Positions 21,717 to 32,200 of a DNA stretch of 64,000 bases are shown one piece after another (position 1 is the first letter of the stretch; each line of letters begins with the position of its first letter). The stretch comes from Hyaloperonospora brassicae (taxonomy: Eukaryota; Oomycota; Peronosporomycetes; Peronosporales; Peronosporaceae): positions 124,001-188,000 of the forward strand of contig CANTFL010001193.1 of assembly GCA_947650285.1 (NCBI GenBank), given 5' to 3'. The position numbers and the translations under genes are program-made. Below the pieces are notes generated by a model. That model was given only the letters and a program-made list of their open reading frames with translations. It had not been told where the DNA came from and did not search any database.

Positions 21717-22775
21717 TCAGCGTTCCATGACCACTTGATATTTTTCTTGAGCAGACACGAAAGATGAACAGTCATCTCGGCTTTGTTGCGCGAGTACTTG
21801 TGTAAGTACGCTGCTAGTCCAAGGAACTTCCTTAGTCCCTTGACATCGACTGGCACTGGCCAGTCGGAGATCGCCTTGATCTTTTTCGGGATCAGGGCGT
21901 ACGCCGTGTTTACCCACGATGCACCGAAGAAGTGGTATTTCGCTAGCCGCGAATATACACTTCTTGAGGTTGGCGTACAACTTATGCCTGCGCATAAGTT
22001 GAAGGACTTGACGAACGTGAGTTCTGTGAACTTCGACGTCCGTCTTTCCGTATATGGTCCGGCTATAGACGAACACATCGTCGAAGTAACTCGGTGCGAA
22101 AGTCTCGCTCCGGTCTCAACAGATTTGTGACACATATGTTGAATGTCGCAGGGGCATTACTCAGCCCCTGTGGCATCACTAGCCACTTCCACAGCATACC
22201 GCTGGGGGTGCTCACTGCTTTGTACGGGATGTCCCGTTCACGCATGAGGATCTGATAGAATCCATCCATCAGATCCATGGACGAAAAGATGGTGCTCTTG
22301 ACATACCATCTATGATGACGTCCTTCCTCGGTATCGGCGTCTGAGCCGGTACCGTTGCAGCATTCAATTTGTTGAATGCGTGCACTATCCGCCATCCTCC
22401 TGTGGCCTTTCGCACACAGAACGTCGGAGAGCTGTGAGGGGATGTTGATTTCCTCATATGACCCACTGCAAAGCGATCGTCAAAGAACTTGTCGATCGCT
22501 AGTACTTGTTCACGAGGCAGTGGTCACTGGTTCATGACACAGTACTTCGATCCCGGTTGGAGCTCGCTCTCGTGTCGAGTGCCTTTTTCCTTAGGCAACT
22601 CGCAAGGCACGGATTCAGGGAATACATCCCTGAATTCGATCAAATCCTTATACAAAGGATTTGCTTGAAGTGACTCCCAGGATTGAGACGTGTATCGCTC
22701 AATCCGAGTCTTCTCATCGAGGACACTTTCGTCCATCGATGAGCTGCTGAGAACCCTCTCGATCTTAGCAAACAC
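21717..22775 (-). pseudogene. Element B reverse transcriptase
   Basis: The N-terminal part runs 22775-22524 (YKDLIEFRDVFPESVPCELP, GTRHESELQPGSKYCVMNQ). It continues with SSPTFCVRKATGGWRIVHAF near 22430, FSSMDLMDGFYQILMRERDI near 22300, and the catalytic YFDD in SYFDDVFVYSR near 22085. The thumb is at 22076-21717. Several frame breaks separate these parts. The motif order and spacing are those of Ty3/gypsy RT. Confidence 0.85.
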
Positions 22776-22784
22776 CGTCGCCGA

Positions 22785-23537
22785 TCAAATATCGGTCACA
22801 TACTCATCCTCTGTGACGAGTACGCAGATCTGCTTGAATTTGCCACTACGCAGATCGCGCAAGAACCGTTTCGGTTCTAGCGTTGGCAACTGAGTTATCT
22901 CCGAAGTTAACTTCGGAGGCACAATCAGATCAATCTTATAAGCGCCTACGCTTGATCCGTCATTAACCAAGATATTCAGTGTTTCAATTACCTCCTGGGA
23001 AATCACTTCCACAGTATCTGGGTGAGCTTTCTTTACAATGTAGTGATCATCTACATTGTGTTCTTGTACAGTCGCGCTAACGACCGTACCACAAGTGAGG
23101 CCATCGCACTCACTCGTAGTACACTCACGTGAGTGTGGGAGTTCCAAGATATTCGTCAGACGGTTATCTGAGGAGCAAGTAGCAGGTATCGTAACTGATC
23201 GATACTGCCAACTCACCCTTGGCTCGTATTTCCTGAGCCAAGGCAACCCTAAGATGACGTCGAACTTGTCATCTAGGTCAAGCACGATGAAGTCATCATT
23301 GTACTGTTCGCCTTTTAACGTGTAGTGGATTCCGACTACACGTTTCTTCACAGTGATCAATGCGTCTGTCACTAGGCGCACCGTCATCTTCGTTTGAGGG
23401 ATCTCCCGCTCCACGAAGTTAAAACATTCTGCCTGTAGCGACTGGCGACGAACAAAATTGTTCGACGCCCCACAGTCAACTAGGGCGCAAAGTGACAAGT
23501 TTTTTGTCACTTCTAACTTCAAGGTGATGAGAGACAC
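22785..23537 (-). CDS. Element B aspartic protease segment with a Cys in the active-site triplet
   Basis: A 250-residue open frame containing ALVDCGASNNFVRRQ, the retropepsin active-site region with Cys where Ser or Thr is usual (D-C-G instead of D-S/T-G). Then come VRLVTDALITVKKRVVG, the flap region, and DDFIVLDLDDKFDVILGLPW, the second conserved block. The C-terminal ~120 residues form a spacer leading to RT. The usual role is cutting the Gag-Pol precursor. Confidence 0.85.
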   Translation of the reverse strand: MSLITLKLEVTKNLSLCALVDCGASNNFVRRQSLQAECFNFVEREIPQTKMTVRLVTDALITVKKRVVGIHYTLKGEQYNDDFIVLDLDDKFDVILGLPWLRKYEPRVSWQYRSVTIPATCSSDNRLTNILELPHSRECTTSECDGLTCGTVVSATVQEHNVDDHYIVKKAHPDTVEVISQEVIETLNILVNDGSSVGAYKIDLIVPPKLTSEITQLPTLEPKRFLRDLRSGKFKQICVLVTEDEYVTDI

Positions 23538-23767
23538 CTCATCACCAGGTGCAGAGACACACAGAAATTGTGTGTCGGGAGCAACCTTCTATAAGAGATT
23601 TGCAAATTTTCTTCATGTTGCTGGATCAGTAAGGCGCTCCGCCCCTACTGATCCCGACCGTTTTTTTATGGCCCACCTCGCTGTTGCGACTTCGCAACAG
23701 CAACGGACCCTCGCCCTCCCGTTCCTATTGCTGGTGGGTGAATACTGCTCCAGCACCACGAGGTTCT

Positions 23768-24761
23768 GAGCGGAGGACACTGCATTCGTATGCATAATGT
23801 CTTAACTTGTGACAGCGACGGCCTTTCACCATTCGCTTGTCGTTCATAGGGAGAGGTTTATCGCCCTCGACTTGAAAGAGGTCCATTGGTTCTAGACCTC
23901 CGACTGCTAATCATCTCTGTGGACGATGCGGGGTCAATGTATCGTGAGCCTGTCTCACGCTATAATCTTCTTGCTCCGCTGCAAAGATTGCCTCTGAGAG
24001 CGTCTTTAGCTCTCCGCAGAACAGGTGGTCCCTGACGGGACCGTCTGAAAGCCCTTAAATAAAGATTGTGATCAACACAAACTCACTCACAGGGTTCACT
24101 ACCATGCAGCTTACAAGGTAGCGTACATGTTGGGCGTAGGCGTGAACCTTACGCTTACCCTGCTTGAGTTGCAGGAGCTCCGAAAGAGTCCTGAACACTG
24201 CTCTGGGCGGCTCGAACGTCTCACTAAGCAGGGTCTTGAAGATCCTTAACGGCCAAACACATTTGGGTCGTGCAACTTGAGGTTCAGGGCCCAAGCTCTG
24301 GCTTCTCCTGCCAGGTTAGACTGAGCGAATGATACTTGCATTCGCTCATCGTCGATGCGACGAGCATCGATGGCATCGTCGACTTCGACAAACCACCTCA
24401 ACAGGGAGTCTTCCTCGACTCCCCATTACTTGGAGACCTCTAGTTTGAGGGACTCCCGTCGACGCTCACGCGTCGGCTCTGCGGACTGGGACTGTTGTCT
24501 CAGTGATTCGGTCCGCTGGTGATCTTGTTGTTGTAACAAGGTCACCTGCGCTCGCGACTCATCAAGTTCTCGTTGCAAGAACTTGCTAATGACGACATGT
24601 TGCTGGTCCCTATCCCTTGAGAATAGCATGGCCCATATGGCTTCCTTGCCAACGGTCGAACTCATTTTTTCGATCGCACTCCATTCGATGTCGCTCAAAT
24701 GGGAGTAGCTTCCACGGGTTCCGTGAAAGCTGTCGCCGTCTACATCATCCAACATGTTCAT
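23768..24761 (-). pseudogene. Element B gag, broken
   Basis: The ATG at 24761 lies 50 bp inside the 5' LTR (MNMLDDVDGDSFHG). The first 111 residues include a Gln-rich coiled-coil-like stretch (RAQVTLLQQQDHQRTE). After a stop at 24426 the capsid region continues (LLRWFVEVDDAIDARR, LAGEARAWALNLKLHD), then 24294-24055 (FKTLLSETFEPPRAVFRTLS). A degenerate zinc knuckle (GRRCHKLRHYAYEC, first Cys lost) is at about 23835-23768. The gene is dead through stops and frameshifts. Confidence 0.75.
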
Positions 24762-24811
24762 GTTGGGCGATGGGTTTGTGGTCCTTGGACGGACAACAAA
24801 GTGCTTTCAGG

Positions 24812-25249
24812 TGTAACGGGGCACTGTTGACTACTAACTGGTTGAGCAGTACGGAGTATACTTCCACTGACAACAGTGGTCGACAGTGTCCTGCTAGGTG
24901 TTGAAGGAACACAGAGGAAGGAAAGGAGACTAAGTAGTCAGACTAGTCTCAGGTAAAAGTAAAACTGTATTAATATAATTAAGTCCTATAACTTCTTGAA
25001 TCTCTGTTGTCCTGACTTAACTATACTAATGTAACTAAATGTATGATGACGTCTACTCACCACCCATTGCGCGCGTCTAGCAGCGATTGGTGGGTTGATA
25101 TCGTAATGATATCAACCAATGAGTAGACCATTCGGTCATCTCAACAACATCACCATGTCTGTGATATTGTTAAAAGAATTTCGACGCAAAATTCTTTATT
25201 GTCATTATCTTCTTAATGACAATTCCATGTTACGGGCTACCCCGTTACA
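24812..25249 (-). repeat. Element B 5' LTR
   Basis: A 438-bp copy, near-identical to 17500-17938, starting TGTAACGGGG and ending CCCCGTTACA. The five bases after it (AAGAG) do not match the left flank of the element. They are the reverse complement of CTCTT found after the neighbouring solo LTR. Confidence 0.92.
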
Positions 25250-25344
25250 AAGAGGGTATAAGACGATGCTTATGCAAAGCGAAGGTTGTACCGGGGTAGC
25301 CCGTTACATGAGGGTACAAGACGATGCTTTTGCTAAGCGCAGGT
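25250..25344. other. 95-bp flipped spacer with a 58-bp tandem duplication
   Basis: The spacer begins AAGAG and ends CAGGT. AAGAG is the reverse complement of the right flank of the solo LTR (CTCTT), and CAGGT is the reverse complement of the left flank of element B (ACCTG). Turning this spacer round restores both target duplications exactly. Inside it, AGGGTATAAGACGATGCTT (25253) and AGGGTACAAGACGATGCTT (25311) are 58 bp apart, and between them lies a 22-bp copy of the LTR end palindrome. Confidence 0.8.
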
Positions 25345-25782
25345 TGTAACGGGGTATCCCGTTCCATGAAATTGTCATTAAAACAATATGACAATAAATA
25401 ATATTACGTCGAATATTCTTTTAACAATATCACAGATATGGTGATATTGTTGAGATGACCGAAGGGTCTACTCATTGGTTGATATCATTACGATATCAAC
25501 CCACCAATCGCTGCTAGACGCGCGCAATGGGTGGTGAGTAGACGTCATCATACATTTAGTTACATTAGTATAGTTAAGTCAGGACAACAGAGATTCAAGA
25601 AGTTATAGGACTTAATTATATTAATACAGTTTTACTTTTACCTGAGACTAGTCTGACTACTTAGTCTCCTTTCCTTCCTCTGTGTTCCTTCAACACCTAG
25701 CAGGGCACTGTCGACAACTGTTGTCAGTGGAAGTATACTCCGTACTGCTCAACCAGTTAGTAGTCAACAGTGCCCCGATACA
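25345..25782 (+). repeat. Inverted solo LTR of the element-B family
   Basis: A 438-bp copy in inverse orientation to the element-B LTRs, starting TGTAACGGGG and ending CCCCGATACA on the plus strand. No gag or pol follows, so it is a solo LTR. The flanks are CAGGT and CTCTT. With the adjacent 95-bp spacer restored the flanks become CTCTT and CTCTT. Confidence 0.9.
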
Positions 25783-26867
25783 CTCTTCGGGCTCAACAGT
25801 CTCGTCACATCGTATGCAGTACAGAGAGCGAAGCATGAAGGTATGACGCCTTTGTAGCGCCGGAGACGATGCAAAGCGCGATTGCAACATTTGACATACC
25901 CCCACAGCTATTCGTTAGACAACTGATTGTACCTGGTCGCCATTTACCGCTTCACACTCCTCTTAGCTGGTGACGTTGCCATCCATGCTACATAAACTTC
26001 CTGTTTTTGCAGGGACGTGACAACCCGTGTGACTCGTCGGCACTCCATGACAAGTTGTTGATCGTAGAACACCTGACACGCGTGCAGCGACAAAGTTCGT
26101 TGTTGCTACCTATCGGCCTTTGCCGATCGGCGTCTTGCCGAAATCAAGTCCCGTCATATCCATCTGAGTGCAGATCCGCAACAGTTTCGACCACCAGTCA
26201 CACGCTTCAGCCGACACATGCACAAGTGTTCTTGACGATGTGCAAGAGCTCCTTACGACGTGCAGAGCACAGCATACGCTTCAAGCTAAGACCAAGTTTC
26301 TAGCAGAGATTTGACACCAGAAGTACCACACGTGCGGCAAAGAAGCTGCGGCAGCATTAGCTCAGCCACCGCTGCGGCGGCGAAGAACTCCTTTCCATCT
26401 CTCTGTTCCTGTGTGTTTCTTTTGTAGCGAGTACCTGGAGATCCATCTACAGTGAAGCAGGTAAAAGGCGCTTGCATTGCGCTTACAACCGTCAACTCGC
26501 GACAATGTGTTGTCAGTGTACCAAAGACGTTTAGTCCCGCAAGATCTCGAGTAGATCGTGAGGGTATCGTGATGCCGCTTTTTCTCGTACCCCCATGTCG
26601 TTCGTGCTGGGTCCACAAGACTTTGTAACGTCGGCGGCCACTGACAAAAGGCAGGAGGTCAAATATGCAACAACAAGCTGCTTGTACATGAAAAGGCAAA
26701 GACCCAAGCGGGTGGTATACCATCTTGGCATAGTTGCTTGAGCCCCTTGCTTCACGTGATCCCTGCCTGGTCAATGCCGTTTACACAATGGTACAAAGTG
26801 AGCGGACAGGAAAAGATTGAGTGTGTGGTGGATGCATATCGTTACACGGACGGTGGTCTCCAATGAA
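25783..26867. other. Interval with no recognised gene
   Basis: The longest frame (26774-26286, minus, 162 codons) has no motif I recognise and its composition is unremarkable. No LTR-like sequence is seen past 25782. Confidence 0.4.
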
Positions 26868-27062
26868 TTAGAAGCGCAGAGCTAAGCACGAGGTACCTTC
26901 ACAGCCAGGACGTTCGTGCAGGATGGAGTGTTTATTGGCTACTGTCGGCACGATATGTGTGATTCTGTCTGGTACAGTAGCAACTCGATAGGAACGAGAA
27001 GCACATGACGAAGAAGATGAACAAAGGAAAAGCACGAGAAGAACCGCTACTTTGGTTGTCAT
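26868..27062 (-). CDS. Possible small secreted protein (64 residues)
   Basis: An ATG-initiated frame of 64 codons starts 67 bp past the katG stop, on the same strand. The N-terminus MTTKVAVLLVLFLCSSSSSC is a classic signal peptide (Lys, long Leu/Val core, then small residues). The rest is short and has two Cys in PGCEGTSCLALRF. No RXLR or LFLAK-type effector motif is visible. It could be a small secreted protein, the first exon of a larger gene, or chance. I saw no obvious continuation downstream. Confidence 0.35.
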   Translation of the reverse strand: MTTKVAVLLVLFLCSSSSSCASRSYRVATVPDRITHIVPTVANKHSILHERPGCEGTSCLALRF

Positions 27063-27128
27063 CGTCTTTCATTCTTAGGCTCTCTCTAACCTTTTTCTAA
27101 CATGCACATACACAATGGCCATGCACAC

Positions 27129-29198
27129 TCAATAGCTGCTGGCGTTGAAATGGTCAGCCGTCATGACCTTGGCCCAGGCCGATGCAAACACGCGCTTGAA
27201 CAGGACCTCGTCATTGGCAAACTGCTCCACCAGCTTCTTGAGCTCGGGCGCCTCCAGCAGCGCTACGTCCGTTGCCATCATGTAATAGCTCTCGCCCTTG
27301 CCGTCAGCTCTGAACTCGTCTGCGCCCGTCCGACTCCACTGCTGAGTCAACAGGATCTGGAAGTACTCGTTCGAGAACGTAGCCGAGTTCTGCGAGTACG
27401 AGCCGCTGTAGCCCAGGACCTTCTGCTGCGCCACGCTGCGCGGTCGTCCAGCCAACGCCACGGCTTCTGCCTGCGATACACCCAGAATCCTGATATTGTC
27501 GAGCACCTTGGCCACAACCGAAGGGTAGTTCTCACGCGGGGCGAGGATGTCATCCCCCTCGCCACTCACGCCGTCCGCGCGACCGCCCAGGAAGTCGATC
27601 TTCACGTTGATCTCTTCTTCCAGCGCAACTTGTCCAGCCAGCACAATCAGATCAGCAGTCGAAAGCGTCGCGTACTTTGTCTTAATCGGCTCGAGCGCAG
27701 CAATGATCTTGTCCACGCCAGCGTTCACAGGCCAGTCTTTCTGCGGCGCGAACCGAATCTTGGCCCCGTTGCAGCCTCCAGCGTAGTCGGTGATGCGGAA
27801 CGTCGACGCACATTGCCACGCTGCATGCACAAACAGAGCGCCGTTGTAGGGCGTCCCATCGCTGGCCCCGTCGCTCGGGAGACCGGTCACGGGTTTCCTG
27901 AGCAGCTCTCGAATGTCCAGCCGCACGGCAGTAAAATCCGGTAACGTCGCAGGGGGCGGTGGCAGCGGGTGCTGGAACGGCTGGGCAGGAGGAACGTCGT
28001 TGCCCCGGCAGCGAGCAACGGGGCCCATGTCACGCGACATGAGCTTGTACCAGGCGTTGGCAAACGCCTCGTCCAGCGCTGCCGGGTCCGCAGCAAACTC
28101 GAGCGAAATGTTGCGGTAGCTCGCGTCGTGCAGGAGCGCAATGTCGGCCGTGAGCATCCGCACGGGGGGAGTCGTGTCGGGAACGGGGTGCCACTGCACG
28201 CGACCCCCCGGGCTGACGGCCTTTTCCCACGTGTACGTGGTCAAGCTGCGGAAGTATTCATTGCTCCACTTGGTCGGCGTCGACGTCCACGCACCTTCGA
28301 AGCCACTGGTGAACGTGTTGTTGCCCTTGCCCTTCATCGGGCCTTCGCCGCAGGTTCCTTGCCACGGGTTCGCCGGGGCCTCGAGCGGGGACAACCCAGG
28401 ACCAGTCGGGCACGGACCGTGTGTCTTGCCAATAGCGTGGCCCCCGCCAATGAGCGCCACGGTCTCGCGGTCGTTCATCCCCATGCGGCTGAACGTATCG
28501 CGCACGTCGCGAGCTGATCCCACCGGGTCGGGCTCGCCCATTGGCCCCTCGGGGTTCACGTAGATGAGGCCAACGGTCGTCGGACCGAGCGGCTCGTCGC
28601 ACCGGCCGTTCACAGCACACGGTGCGACTCGTTCCTGCTTGGGCGAGGGCCCGAGTTGCAAGCTGCTGGTCCCGTCGACGTCGTCGAGGCGACCGCCACA
28701 AAAGCCGACCACAGGGCCCCCCGAGCTCGTGATCGCGACGTCACCCGACAGGACAATGAGGTCGCCCCAGGACAGGGCGTCGCCGTACTTGGCCTTAATG
28801 GGCTCCAACAGCCGCAGCGCTTTGTCCAAATTCGTATTGTCCGACCAGCTGCGCTCGGGGTTGAAGCGGATGCGGCCACCGTCGCACCCTCCGCGTCCGT
28901 CCATGCGACGGTACGACCCGCTGCAGTGCCACGCGAGGCGGATGAACAGACCGTTGTAGTGGCCGTCGTCCGCGGGCCAAAAGCCCTGCGAGTCGGTCAT
29001 GAGCTTCTCGAGGTCCTGTGTCACCAGCCGATAGTCGATCGTGTCGCAGCTCTGGGCGCTGTAGAGCTCGCGGGCGATCTGGCGGTCCTGGTCCTTCACG
29101 GCCGCGACTTGGTCAAAGCCAAAGGGGCACTTCCCGGCACTAGTGCGCGTCGACAGCGTCGCGAGCGCCGCGAGGAAAGTCGTAAGGCAGACGTTCAT
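27129..29198 (-). CDS. katG: Secreted bifunctional catalase-peroxidase
   Basis: The enzyme breaks down hydrogen peroxide (catalase) and also works as a peroxidase. The protein is 689 residues and intronless. Residues 1-21 (MNVCLTTFLAALATLSTRTS A) form a signal peptide, so it should be secreted. The N-terminal haem domain has distal Arg87, Trp90 and His91 (RLAWH), Tyr213 (GLIYVNPEGP), Met239 (SRMGMND) and proximal His254 (GGGHAIGKTHG). Trp90-Tyr213-Met239 are the residues that form the covalent adduct needed for catalase activity. TADIALLHD supplies the conserved Asp near the proximal His. The second, non-catalytic duplicated domain follows (about 410-689). Bacterial KatG is usually about 730 residues, so this is slightly short. 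Unusual Cys residues (for example HCSG, GGCDGG, GFCGG, APCAVNGRC) suggest disulphides, fitting an extracellular protein. The match to the family is unambiguous. Confidence 0.96.
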   Translation of the reverse strand: MNVCLTTFLAALATLSTRTSAGKCPFGFDQVAAVKDQDRQIARELYSAQSCDTIDYRLVTQDLEKLMTDSQGFWPADDGHYNGLFIRLAWHCSGSYRRMDGRGGCDGGRIRFNPERSWSDNTNLDKALRLLEPIKAKYGDALSWGDLIVLSGDVAITSSGGPVVGFCGGRLDDVDGTSSLQLGPSPKQERVAPCAVNGRCDEPLGPTTVGLIYVNPEGPMGEPDPVGSARDVRDTFSRMGMNDRETVALIGGGHAIGKTHGPCPTGPGLSPLEAPANPWQGTCGEGPMKGKGNNTFTSGFEGAWTSTPTKWSNEYFRSLTTYTWEKAVSPGGRVQWHPVPDTTPPVRMLTADIALLHDASYRNISLEFAADPAALDEAFANAWYKLMSRDMGPVARCRGNDVPPAQPFQHPLPPPPATLPDFTAVRLDIRELLRKPVTGLPSDGASDGTPYNGALFVHAAWQCASTFRITDYAGGCNGAKIRFAPQKDWPVNAGVDKIIAALEPIKTKYATLSTADLIVLAGQVALEEEINVKIDFLGGRADGVSGEGDDILAPRENYPSVVAKVLDNIRILGVSQAEAVALAGRPRSVAQQKVLGYSGSYSQNSATFSNEYFQILLTQQWSRTGADEFRADGKGESYYMMATDVALLEAPELKKLVEQFANDEVLFKRVFASAWAKVMTADHFNASSY

Positions 29199-29236
29199 CG
29201 GTCAAAGGGGTGCGGCGGACGGTCGACCTCGACGGC

Positions 29237-29253
29237 GAATTGAGAAATGACCG
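29237..29253 (-). promoter_or_regulatory. Oomycete-type core promoter (Inr plus flanking region) of katG
   Basis: On the minus strand the sequence reads GGTCATTTCTCAATTCG, about 40-55 bp before the katG ATG. It matches the oomycete initiator TCATTYY followed by the CAWTTT-like flanking promoter region with two differences. Transcription would start within it. The match supports both the gene start and the oomycete origin of the window. Confidence 0.6.
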
Positions 29254-32200
29254 CACCAGTGAAAAGCTGCGGCAAGTGGACACCGGAACGACGAGCAGCC
29301 GAGCGATTGTCTCGTGGGGTGAGCTCAGCTTTCGCAGTCTCGTGGCACCGTTTGGCGCGTGTCCATTTGCGCTCAGTGCAGTGTGACGCACAGCAACGAG
29401 CGACTTGCAGTGCTTAACAAGTGCCGGTCGAGTGATGGGCTGCAGCGATCGCCTGCTCGTTGTTGCTGTAGAAGCGACACACCGCGTCGTACGATCGGAT
29501 CAGCTGCGACGGCTCTATGCGTTCGTGAGCAGACAGATAGAGATGAGTCGGTTGAGGAACTCGCGGGTACGACCACACGTTCTCGTTTGGAGCTCAGCAC
29601 AGTCTCTTGCATGACACCCACAATCGTGTGACTGTCATTGCTCACATGTGCGATCTCCTGCGATAAGGACTCGTATCCATCCCAAACACATACTACCGTC
29701 AGGTGTGTCGCGTTGACGCCAATCCGTTGGCGGACGTGGCGGCAATCGACAACTCGGATCGCGGCCGACATTCGCCACCGACGTCGTCATTGGGCTGGAC
29801 GCTCGACGTTGACGTAGAGCCTTTGACGTCAAGCGCCTCGATTTCGACCGAGCCGACCCGATGCCAAGCGAAGGGCGTGATGACTTGTCAAAAGCTCTAC
29901 ATCCGGCGCAGAGCAATGAGTGGTCAGTACTGATGACGGGTGCTGTGTGATGGACATGCTTACGTGAACTCTGTTCGAAGCACTCGAGGCGTCATCATGC
30001 GCTCAGAACAGCGTTCACGTGAGCTTGAACGTCCGCACTACGATCGCCTGTTACGAGGATCGCAGCGTCCATAGAGCTGATAAGAAGTTGCGTCGCCAGC
30101 GCCGCCCCAGCCACGCCTTTAATACAGCTGCTGCGCGCTACTGACCAGAGTTCTTCAAGCAAATACGGTGAAGACGGTCGATCGCATGGCACTCTCTCTC
30201 TTGTGGCTGGTACGGCGAACTCGAGACCACGTCAGTCGACGCGGCTGCTGAGGAAGAGTCGGCGCTGGAATGGTTCCTACAGCCCATGTAACTTGCATAA
30301 GACCGTGCGTCCCAGCTGGAAACAACGTGCTCCAATATCGTAGCAGCAGATTTCAAAGAACGATCGAATATGTGCAGAGATGGGTTATGGATAGCCTGCT
30401 ACAGGAAACAAGAGCTCACTGTACTGATTTGCTCTTGCAACGATACCTCGAAGATAGTCTATCGCTGCTGAAGTAGACGCAGAGGACACTGATCGATAGC
30501 CACAGTCGTCGGGTGGTCGGAGGCTCATGGTCGTCGATCAAGTGCTCACGGCATACGGCAGACGCACGTGCCACGACGTCTCTGGTTCATTCGAGTCGAA
30601 CCTGCTTGCGCGCCACAGGCGATACATCCGGAGATAAGTGGCTTCGACTGCACAAGCAGCTTGCCCATCCCGTGCGTAGAAATGATCTTGTTCCCGGTCG
30701 ATGTCGTGTTATGGTGTCGATCGAAACAACGCGTCGACTCGTTTTGCAACTTGTATATGAGCGCGACGTTCCCTTGTCAATGACTCGTACGTGGGTCATT
30801 GCAGATCATAGTAGCCGAGCGACTTTCCTCCGCGTGGTCTGCGCTATGTCTTCGCTTGTGCGCGCACGTCCGATGCTGACTCCCTTGTTGCATATCCGCA
30901 GGCTATCCACGTCGATGCAGCGCTTCGTGTCGCGCTCGAACTTGAAGCTTGCGTAGTCTCTACAGCTACGCGGGGCTCGACACGTCGCCAATACGTGCCA
31001 CTCAAAGTGTGTGGCACTCGTTCACGATGCGGTTGCTGCGTGACGTGCGCGAAGAGTCCCTGATTCCCCATGACATATGTAGGTCAAATGAGTGGGTGGC
31101 CTTGCTTTCGACTTGCTCGCGATGCTTTGGCCATCAGCTTTGACCGGACGATACGCAGCCGAGAAAAAGAGGCCGGCACTAGTGTCTGGGAAAAGAGTGC
31201 AAAGTGGGGCGCTGCAGTTCTTGTCACGTGCGCAAAAAACAAGTAGACTAAAAAAACGGAAGTACTGGGGCTGCAATTGGGACGGAATGGCACTGAATAG
31301 GGTCCCTGGTGGCCCAGTTTGCACGCAGGAGGCAATACAGCGATGGAAAATAGGGTCGACACCAAAACTCTGGCATGACCAGAATGGCTGGTCATACAGC
31401 ACGCATGTACAGGATAGAGAAGGTGGGACGCCGATAGGGTATCTGCCCTTCCGTACAAATAGATTTGCGCGTCGTCGGAGATGCAAGGAGTGCATGGAGC
31501 GACATAGACAAGTCGATGATGATGAACAGGCCATGCCGTTTGCTACATAGAGCCGGCTCTCGCTCGCGCTATGTTGAAGTATACAATAGGGTCGGAGGTT
31601 GGCAGCAACACTCGGACCGTATAGCCTGCGCTCGGTACAGAATCATGAGGAGTGCTACAAAGCACGTCTCGAGCGAAACTGTGACAAGCATGTAGACGCT
31701 GCGCACCGAACAGCGCGCGATTGTATCGTGGTTTCGCAACGCCATTGGGACCGACCGCAAACAGCGACCCTTTGCTGCTATAACTTGTCGTTGTTTCCAA
31801 GTGCCACCGTTTGCTCTGCAGGCATTTGCTGGTCGCAGCCCCGTTGTTTCGGCTCGTAAGCTCGTGCCGGGCCTGTCATGAAGCGAGTTGCGCCTACGAA
31901 GCCCTTTCGTTCACCCGATGCTGCCGTTGTAGCACTTCCGTAGAGCAGCTTCGTCGCTACATCGCACAATGTATCGTCATCTAGAAGACGCTGGGGGTCC
32001 TGTTTCGGGTCACGCATCCACTCGAGTATTTGATGGTTCACTCGCAACGCAGCATTTGTACGATGTGTCTATCGTACTCCACAAGGGCTATAGCTGTTGG
32101 GTTTGTCAAGGTTCGCCTGGTGGCCGATAGCAGGTTGGCCGTTGGCGTTTGGATCTAGTGAGCTGATGTGTATGGAGAGCGAGCAGGAGCCTCAACAGCA

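Larger units (their letters stand above)
17500..25249 (-). mobile_element. Element B: full-length, inactive Ty3/gypsy element
   Basis: The element is 7750 bp with near-identical LTRs (17500-17938, 24812-25249), and sense is the minus strand. In sense order it has gag, protease, RT, RNase H, integrase, polypurine tract and 3' LTR, with a plus-strand antisense ORF (18071-19795) at the 3' end. The close LTR match says it is younger than element A, though stops and frameshifts have killed it. The left flank is ACCTG; the matching right flank is found inverted (CAGGT) at 25340-25344. Confidence 0.9.

Noticed and set aside
24617..24904. ORFs running through B-family LTRs (also 17323-17592 and 25690-25905)
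   Set aside because: They share the same LTR-derived tail in every copy and continue into unrelated sequence; this is the LTR read through, not a conserved protein.
27102..27944. 280-codon plus-strand ORF, with others opposite katG (28656-29243, 27969-28517)
   Set aside because: They are shadows of the GC-rich katG coding sequence, which has full family motifs on the minus strand.
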